Shown here one piece after another: positions 25,544 to 30,671 of a DNA stretch of 30,671 nucleotides. A model generated the notes under the pieces. That model made no database searches, was not told the origin of the DNA, and worked only from the letters and a program-made list of their open reading frames with translations. Source of the DNA: DATBRC01 sp036560485 (lineage in GTDB: Bacteria > Pseudomonadota > Gammaproteobacteria > Burkholderiales > Burkholderiaceae_D). The position numbers and the translations under genes were made by a program. The DNA lies in contig DATBRC010000047.1 of assembly GCA_036560485.1 (NCBI GenBank), positions 1 to 30,671 on the forward strand, in the 5' to 3' direction. The number at the start of each line of letters is the position of its first letter. The first letter of the stretch is position 1.

Positions 25544-26862
25544 TGATGACCAGCCAAATTGTGATGTCATGGGGACGCGTGCAAAGCTTCCCGCATGAAG
25601 TCATCGGGCTTCAAAATCGCTTCGCATCCATGCCGGAACTGCCGCCCAACATGCCGCATATTCTTCCTTATGGCAACGGCCGCAGCTATGGCGATAGTTG
25701 CTTGAATGCCGGCGGTGCATTACTGAAGACGCGTCGGCTTGATCGCTTCATCTCATTCGACCCGACAACCGGTGTCCTGGCCTGTGAATCGGGTGTTCTG
25801 CTGGATGAGATTCTTCGGCTGGTGGTGCCGCAAGGCTGGTTTCCCGTTGTGACGCCAGGCACACGCTTTGTGACGATCGGCGGCGCGATCGCCAACGATG
25901 TGCATGGCAAGAACCATCACCGGACCGGCACCTTCGGGCTGCATGTGCGTCGTTTTGAATTGCTGCGCTCGGATGGAAAACGCTTGCTTTGTTCTCGCGA
26001 TGAGAATGCAGATTGGTTCGCGTCAACCGTTGGAGGGTTGGGACTAACCGGTCTTATCACCTGGGCTGAAATTCAATTGCGCCGCATCGGCAGTCCATGG
26101 ATGAATGTCGAGACAATACGTTATCAAACATTGCATGATTTTTTCGAGCTATGCCGGGAATCGGATGAAGACTATGAATACACCGTATCCTGGATCGACT
26201 GCTCAGGCAAAGGCAAAAAGATGGGCCGCGGATTATTCATGCGCGCCAATCACGCATCGGCTATTGCGTCCCCGGACCAATATTGCCCGCACACGCGCAC
26301 CTTCCCTTTTGTGCCGCCGGTCTCGCTGGTCAATTCGTTCTCACTCAAGGCTTTCAATGCGCTTTACTATCACAAGTTTTCTCGGCGTCAGACTCGCAGC
26401 ATGCAACATTATGAACAATTCTTCTATCCGCTGGATGACATACTGGAGTGGAACAAACTATACGGCCCGCATGGATTCTATCAATACCAATGCGTGATAC
26501 CGATCGCTGTGAGCAATGATGGCATTGCACAGCTATTACGCGAGATAGGCCAAAGTGGCCTGGGGTCGTTTCTGGCAGTATTGAAATTATGCGGGACATC
26601 AATTTCTCCCGGCAGATTATCGTTCCCGCAAAGTGGCGTAACCCTGGCGCTTGATTTCCCCAATCGCGGAGAGAGCCTATATCGCTTGTTTACCAGGCTC
26701 GATACGATCGTGCGTGAAGCGGGTGGACGCATTTATCCCGCCAAGGATGCCCGCATGCCAAGCGAATTATTCCGCTCTGGCTACCCGCAATGGAAAGCCT
26801 TCACTCAATTTATCGATCCACGCTTTTCGTCCAATTTCTGGCGGCGTGTGACGGAAACATAA
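25540..26862 (+). CDS. DprE1-like FAD-dependent oxidase (decaprenylphosphoryl-ribose 2'-oxidase)
   Basis: 440 residues. A VAO-type FAD-binding domain is clear: PYGNGRSYGDSCLNAGG near residue 43, then VTPGTRFVTIGGAIANDVHGK (104-124) and the later HRTGTFGLHV. The C-terminal substrate domain has VLKLCG ... RLSFPQSG and GGRIYPAKDAR, where K402 aligns with catalytic Lys418 of M. tuberculosis DprE1. Residue A370 stands where that enzyme has Cys387. The reaction would oxidise the 2'-hydroxyl of polyprenylphosphoryl-ribose to a keto intermediate. The gene starts inside the UbiA stop; alternative ATGs lie at 25546 and 25564, and the latter begins MSWGRV, as many homologues do. The 19-base gap to a DprE2-like gene strongly supports the assignment over a generic sugar-lactone oxidase. 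Confidence 0.86.
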   Translation: MMMTSQIVMSWGRVQSFPHEVIGLQNRFASMPELPPNMPHILPYGNGRSYGDSCLNAGGALLKTRRLDRFISFDPTTGVLACESGVLLDEILRLVVPQGWFPVVTPGTRFVTIGGAIANDVHGKNHHRTGTFGLHVRRFELLRSDGKRLLCSRDENADWFASTVGGLGLTGLITWAEIQLRRIGSPWMNVETIRYQTLHDFFELCRESDEDYEYTVSWIDCSGKGKKMGRGLFMRANHASAIASPDQYCPHTRTFPFVPPVSLVNSFSLKAFNALYYHKFSRRQTRSMQHYEQFFYPLDDILEWNKLYGPHGFYQYQCVIPIAVSNDGIAQLLREIGQSGLGSFLAVLKLCGTSISPGRLSFPQSGVTLALDFPNRGESLYRLFTRLDTIVREAGGRIYPAKDARMPSELFRSGYPQWKAFTQFIDPRFSSNFWRRVTET

Positions 26863-26881
26863 TGATTCAAAGAGGAATTGC

Positions 26882-27622
26882 ATGAGAAAAATACTGATTA
26901 TCGGCGCGACCTCAGCCATCGCCGAAGCGAGTGCGAGAATATTTGCGCTGTCCGGCGATCATCTGTTTCTTGTCGCACGCAATCAGGCACAACTGAACGC
27001 CGTTGCTGCCGATTTAAAAGTGCGCGGCAGCCCGCTCGTAGCAACATATGTGATGGATGCCAACGACTTCGATGCACATTTGCCGATGCTTGAAGAAGCA
27101 CGTCGTGCACTAGGCAATTTTGATACGGTGTTGATTGCGCACGGCACATTATCCGATCAGGCAGCTTGTCAGCAATCGGTCGCGTTGACCATGCAAGAGA
27201 TCAAAACCAATGCGTTATCCGTCATCGCACTGCTAACCCATATTGCAAATTGGTTTGAGCAACAGCAGCACGGCACAATCGCCGTCATATCTTCCGTCGC
27301 CGGTGAGCGCGGCCGCAAAAGCAATTATGTGTATGGCAGCGCCAAGGCAATGGTCACTGCGTTTATGTCGGGACTGAGGCAACGCCTGCATAAATCAGGT
27401 ATTTCCGTTGTGACGATCAAACCTGGTTTTGTGGATACGCCTATGACAGCCAACATGAATTTGCCGGCCGCCTTGACGACAAGCGCGCAATCCGTCGCAC
27501 GAGAAATACAACGCGCCATCAACAGGCGCAAGGATGTCATTTATGCGCCATGGTTTTGGGCGCCGATCATGCAAGTCATTCGCGGCATCCCGGAAAGCAC
27601 TTTTAAACGAACGAATATATAA
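26882..27622 (+). CDS. DprE2-like short-chain dehydrogenase/reductase
   Basis: 246 residues. A classical SDR: cofactor loop GATSAIAEA (8-16), VMDAND near 58, catalytic S138 in ISSVAGERGR, Y151 and K155 in YGSAKAM, and KPGFVDTPM after the active site. AGAGGAATTGC precedes the ATG. In mycobacteria DprE2 reduces the 2'-keto intermediate left by DprE1 to give decaprenylphosphoryl-D-arabinose, using NADH. Adjacency to the DprE1-like gene, with a 19-base gap, makes this role the best reading. By sequence alone it could be another SDR. The C-terminal helix WFWAPIMQVIRGIPESTFKR may associate with the membrane or with DprE1. Confidence 0.85.
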   Translation: MRKILIIGATSAIAEASARIFALSGDHLFLVARNQAQLNAVAADLKVRGSPLVATYVMDANDFDAHLPMLEEARRALGNFDTVLIAHGTLSDQAACQQSVALTMQEIKTNALSVIALLTHIANWFEQQQHGTIAVISSVAGERGRKSNYVYGSAKAMVTAFMSGLRQRLHKSGISVVTIKPGFVDTPMTANMNLPAALTTSAQSVAREIQRAINRRKDVIYAPWFWAPIMQVIRGIPESTFKRTNI

Positions 27623-27686
27623 ACGTAGCTGCAGAAATTATCGAAACAGATTGCATACGATCAAGTCTTCTACTTAATAATATCCA

Positions 27687-29429
27687 ATGAAATATTCTCC
27701 AAACGATTCGGTACGTGCCTTCAGGCTCCTCGCAATTTCATACCTGCTCCTGGTATTGCTGGCCACATATTATTTTATTGCCCACTATCCTCTCGCGATA
27801 ACGGCTGATCTGATATTTGATGACGCCTATTATTATTTGGGAATCGCCCATAATATCGCCGCAGGAAAAGGATCGACGTTTGGTGATCTGGTTAAAACAA
27901 ATGGGTATCAACCGCTTTGGGTGCTCATTTTGGCTGGCATCATTTATCTTTTTTCTTTTCCGAAAATATTGGCATTTGCCTCTATCCCTACCCTGATTTT
28001 TTTCATCAAATCGATTTCCCTGTTTAAATTAAGCACGCTGAAAGATAGTCAGGCTGTACCGCTGATATTCGCTGCGGCGGCCGTCGTGATGCTCTATCCG
28101 GGAATTTTTTCTGACGGATTGGAGACTATTCTCATCCTGCTTTGTTTGCCGCTACTGAGCCAATTAAAAGACTTGCCTGAAAATTTCTCCATAAGGCTTT
28201 GCGCAAGATACAGCGCCATTTTTATTTTTTTATTTCTGGTCAGATTGGATATGCTGGCAATTCTGGGGGCATTTTCCATATTGAGTTTTTCAAGGATTGC
28301 CAAAGGAAAAAAAGGGGAAGTAAAAAATTTGGCAGCCATTCTGCTATTTACTGCGGCAGCAGTATCAATTTATTTTTTCATCAATTTTCTCCTGTTCGGC
28401 ACAATCGTGCCGATCAGCGGCCTCAGCAAAGCTTTAGGCAACAAGATTGGAGAAAATTGGCAAGTCTTGCTGAATTTTCTCAATTTTTCTCGGTTCGCAA
28501 TGATCGCGTTGTTTCTCAATTTTATATTGATAAAGAATGCGGATGATAAATCAATAGACAAGACAATATTCTCGAACGAGTTAAGGCTCACCATCATCAC
28601 AACATTAATTGTCGCTTTTTATTATGCATTCTTTTCCGGCTGGCCTCTTTGGGGTTGGTACTACTGGTCTCCTGCGCTTGTCACTCTTTATGCAATAGCG
28701 AAATTAATTTATTTGAGTGTTTTAAAAAGAACACAATATAAACGCAGCACTCAGTCACGCATCGCGCTGATTGTCAGCTGGATCTTTCTTGCCTGGTTTT
28801 TTCTTATTTCAATAAAGACCGAATTTAGTGCAGGCATATTCCGGCCCATGATATCGCTTCATTTTAATAAACAGCCGAAAGACACTTATACGTCGATGAA
28901 TATCAAGCTTATCGACGGATTTTTCAACAATGCGCCAAGCGGCATTGTTGCTATGGGTGACCGCGCTGGCGGCTTGGGATACTGGCTGCCTGCACGCTTT
29001 AAATTTTTTCAGACAGAAGGATTGGTCGCCAATAAAGAATATATGCTGGCAAAGGAAGCCGGAACCGGGCTTGATTACATGAAAAAGCTCGGCATTAAAT
29101 ATTTTGTCGTTGACAGGGAGCGCATCCTTGAAGGGAAATTAAAAGATGGCACGCCGGTGCAGGGAATAGTGGAGCCTGTTCAAGCGTTGTCGGCGCATTC
29201 AGGCCTGACACTTATCTGTCTTCCCGTTAATGCAATTTTATACACCCAGCATTATGCAGAACAAACGCGATATGTTTATGATTTTACGAAAGTAACAGAG
29301 TGCCCTGACGAGTTTAAAGCGAAAGTGGATGCATTTTCAAAAAACTATGAGACATTGAAAAGATACAGCTTGCCTAACGAATATATAAGTACAGCAGGAT
29401 TTTTCAGGAAATATATTTGGAATCCATAG
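27687..29429 (+). CDS. GT-C-like polytopic membrane glycosyltransferase
   Basis: 580 residues. The N-terminal two thirds is hydrophobic, with many membrane segments. After the first helix an acidic loop FDDAYYYLGIAHNIAAGKG (D45, D46) and NGYQPLWVLIL follow, the typical first-loop acidic motif of GT-C enzymes that use polyprenyl-linked sugars. After about residue 400 comes a soluble domain (for example NAPSGIVAMGDRAGGLGYWLP), expected in the periplasm. It is 64 bases after the DprE2-like gene on the same strand, so probably the last gene of the operon. It is more AT-rich than its neighbours. Arabinosyl (or ribosyl) transfer from the lipid donor to an unknown acceptor is an inference; the membrane topology and fold class are visible. 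Confidence 0.78.
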   Translation: MKYSPNDSVRAFRLLAISYLLLVLLATYYFIAHYPLAITADLIFDDAYYYLGIAHNIAAGKGSTFGDLVKTNGYQPLWVLILAGIIYLFSFPKILAFASIPTLIFFIKSISLFKLSTLKDSQAVPLIFAAAAVVMLYPGIFSDGLETILILLCLPLLSQLKDLPENFSIRLCARYSAIFIFLFLVRLDMLAILGAFSILSFSRIAKGKKGEVKNLAAILLFTAAAVSIYFFINFLLFGTIVPISGLSKALGNKIGENWQVLLNFLNFSRFAMIALFLNFILIKNADDKSIDKTIFSNELRLTIITTLIVAFYYAFFSGWPLWGWYYWSPALVTLYAIAKLIYLSVLKRTQYKRSTQSRIALIVSWIFLAWFFLISIKTEFSAGIFRPMISLHFNKQPKDTYTSMNIKLIDGFFNNAPSGIVAMGDRAGGLGYWLPARFKFFQTEGLVANKEYMLAKEAGTGLDYMKKLGIKYFVVDRERILEGKLKDGTPVQGIVEPVQALSAHSGLTLICLPVNAILYTQHYAEQTRYVYDFTKVTECPDEFKAKVDAFSKNYETLKRYSLPNEYISTAGFFRKYIWNP

Positions 29430-29596
29430 ATTTATCCTGGGCCATGTCATAAAAAACTGCTTGATCTCGCCTGAAATGATCGGCATGGCCATCATCCGAA
29501 TCGAAATATTCATTTTATATTTTCAGTGAAGCATATCTCTTCATAGAAATATTGATTGATGTCGAACACACGGATTTTTGTCGACAGCATAATTAA

Positions 29597-29666
29597 AACT
29601 CATTTCATCAATAGACGCCCAAATAGCCTGTGTGCACAGGCACCTTTATTGATGATGAAATGAGTT
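29597..29666. repeat. Long imperfect inverted repeat with inner hairpin
   Basis: The outer arms are AACTCATTTCATCAATA (29597-29613) and the right arm 29647-29666, which is its reverse complement with three extra bases. Inside lies a second hairpin, GCCTGT (29626-29631) and ACAGGC (29636-29641). There is no T-run. It ends 30 bases before the cheB-like start codon. It could fold in the leader RNA, act as an operator, or be a small mobile remnant. Confidence 0.6.
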
Positions 29667-29695
29667 CTATTATGTTCGCTCACAAAGGAGCGCTG

Positions 29696-30671
29696 ATGGC
29701 ATACCGTGACATAGTGGTGATTGGCGCATCGGCCGGCAGCATGGAAGCGTTGCTGACAGTTGCTTCAGGATTACCGGCACACTTGTCTGCTGCCGTGCTG
29801 ATCGTACTGCATATACCCGCATATGCTCCCAGCAAATTAAGGGAAATTCTAAAGCGTGTCAGTTCGCTTCCGGTTGTTTCCCCTCAAGATGGAGATCACA
29901 TTGTCCCGGGTCACATTTACGTCCCAACGCCTGACCGGCATCTTTTGGCAGAAGCCAATCGTATTCGTGTGACACGTGGCCCGAAAGAAAATCGGGCGCG
30001 CCCTTCTGTTGACGTATTGTTTCGATCTGCAGCCTATTCTTTTGGGCCAAGAGTTACCGGGATTGTACTTTCAGGAAATCTCGGTGATGGCACTGCCGGA
30101 TTATGGGCGGTAAAAGATCGCGGTGGTATCGCAATAGTGCAATCCCCGGACGAAGCACAATTTCCGTCCATGCCAAAGAGCGCTCTTGAACATGTCGAAG
30201 TTGATTATGTCCTGCCAGTGGCCGATATGGCTGCGACAATTACACGTCTTGTTCAGGAGCCCATCATGACTACAAAGCGTCACCCCAACTCGGAATCAAT
30301 GGGCGCCGAAATCAAGATAGCAATGGGAGAGGATGCCCTACGAGCCGGCACTCTTGAGCTCGGCACTGCTTCTTCACTGACCTGTCCAGAATGTCATGGC
30401 GTGTTAATGGAGATAAAGGAAGGCCCCATCGTGCGTTATCGATGCCATACCGGTCACGGTTTTTCAAGCGATGTTCTTTTCAATCAAATGAACAGGGAAA
30501 TTGACACAAACATCTGGAACGCATTGCGTGCCATTGATGAACAGATCATTCTCTTGCGAAAACTGGAGCAACTGGCAAAATCAGATGGGGACGAAATGAA
30601 ATTGCTCCGCTATCATGAACAATTTCATCAATTAGAGAAATCTCGACAATTGCTACGTGAAACTGTTACGT
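29696..30671 (+). CDS. Stand-alone CheB-type protein-glutamate methylesterase, 3' end outside window
   Basis: 325 residues are visible and the frame is open to the right edge. AAAGGAG five bases before the ATG at 29696 fixes the start; an in-frame ATG at 29672 lacks this. There is no receiver domain. The catalytic triad of CheB is present: S12 in GASAGS, H39 in LHIP and D131 in LSGNLGDGTAG. After a linker, residues 228-256 carry CPECHG ... RYRCHTGHGF, a Cys/His-rich possible zinc site (C230, C233, C250, H254). Helical, charged sequence follows to the window edge. Such receiver-free CheBs usually work with a CheR methyltransferase or in hybrid sensors, so the downstream gene would be informative. 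Confidence 0.85.
   Translation, partial: MAYRDIVVIGASAGSMEALLTVASGLPAHLSAAVLIVLHIPAYAPSKLREILKRVSSLPVVSPQDGDHIVPGHIYVPTPDRHLLAEANRIRVTRGPKENRARPSVDVLFRSAAYSFGPRVTGIVLSGNLGDGTAGLWAVKDRGGIAIVQSPDEAQFPSMPKSALEHVEVDYVLPVADMAATITRLVQEPIMTTKRHPNSESMGAEIKIAMGEDALRAGTLELGTASSLTCPECHGVLMEIKEGPIVRYRCHTGHGFSSDVLFNQMNREIDTNIWNALRAIDEQIILLRKLEQLAKSDGDEMKLLRYHEQFHQLEKSRQLLRETVT

Noticed and set aside
25540..26862. Reading the FAD enzyme as a generic L-gulonolactone/D-arabinono-lactone oxidase
   Set aside because: The fold is shared, but the PAKDAR lysine motif and the UbiA and SDR neighbours fit DprE1 much better.

Overview
The window looks like a chromosomal segment of a betaproteobacterium, most likely an Oxalobacteraceae member close to Herminiimonas or Janthinobacterium. 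That placement rests on the overall style of the housekeeping proteins (DnaE, TrhO, GluQ, WaaF) and on the mid-GC base composition. It is an inference from reading, not from a database search. No rRNA, tRNA, CRISPR array, transposase or phage gene is visible. Both ends cut through genes.

Region 1 (1-4660) is a surface-glycan block: the tail of a family 2 glycosyltransferase, a GT10 fucosyltransferase-like enzyme, the heptosyltransferase WaaF on the opposite strand, a WaaE-like LPS-core glycosyltransferase, and an unrecognised GT-A-like protein. A perfect palindrome with embedded divergent -10 boxes lies between waaF and the WaaE-like gene. Region 2 (4680-8240) holds two tandemly duplicated secreted lectins. 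Each has nine QxW-type repeats, which would make three ricin-B beta-trefoils. A 392-base leader with a 16-base perfect palindrome precedes them.

Region 3 (8240-14885) is mainly housekeeping and signalling: dnaE, the divergent tRNA-hydroxylating rhodanese trhO, and a translationally coupled pair made of a membrane-anchored TPR protein and a Ser/Thr kinase with a C-terminal cyclic-nucleotide-binding domain. A bidirectional terminator closes the region. Region 4 (14940-18670) is a probable redox operon (pirin, DoxX, flavodoxin-like protein) divergent from a LysR regulator, which overlaps gluQ by 4 bases. Region 5 (18740-22790) holds small envelope or stress genes (a hypothetical, a DUF4124 protein, CsbD, a DUF4398-type lipoprotein) and a PAS-PAS-GGDEF-EAL cyclic-di-GMP protein.

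Region 6 (23094-29429) is the most interesting. A compact, partly overlapping operon encodes a YbhN/AglD-like membrane protein, a HAD-UbiA fusion resembling decaprenyl-phosphate phosphoribosyltransferase, a DprE1-like FAD oxidase, a DprE2-like SDR, and a large GT-C-like membrane protein. Together they read as a Gram-negative version of the mycobacterial pathway that makes polyprenyl-phosphoryl-D-arabinofuranose, with its own candidate flippase and terminal transferase. The acceptor is unknown. The window ends in a stand-alone CheB-type methylesterase with a Cys/His-rich tail, preceded by a long imperfect inverted repeat.
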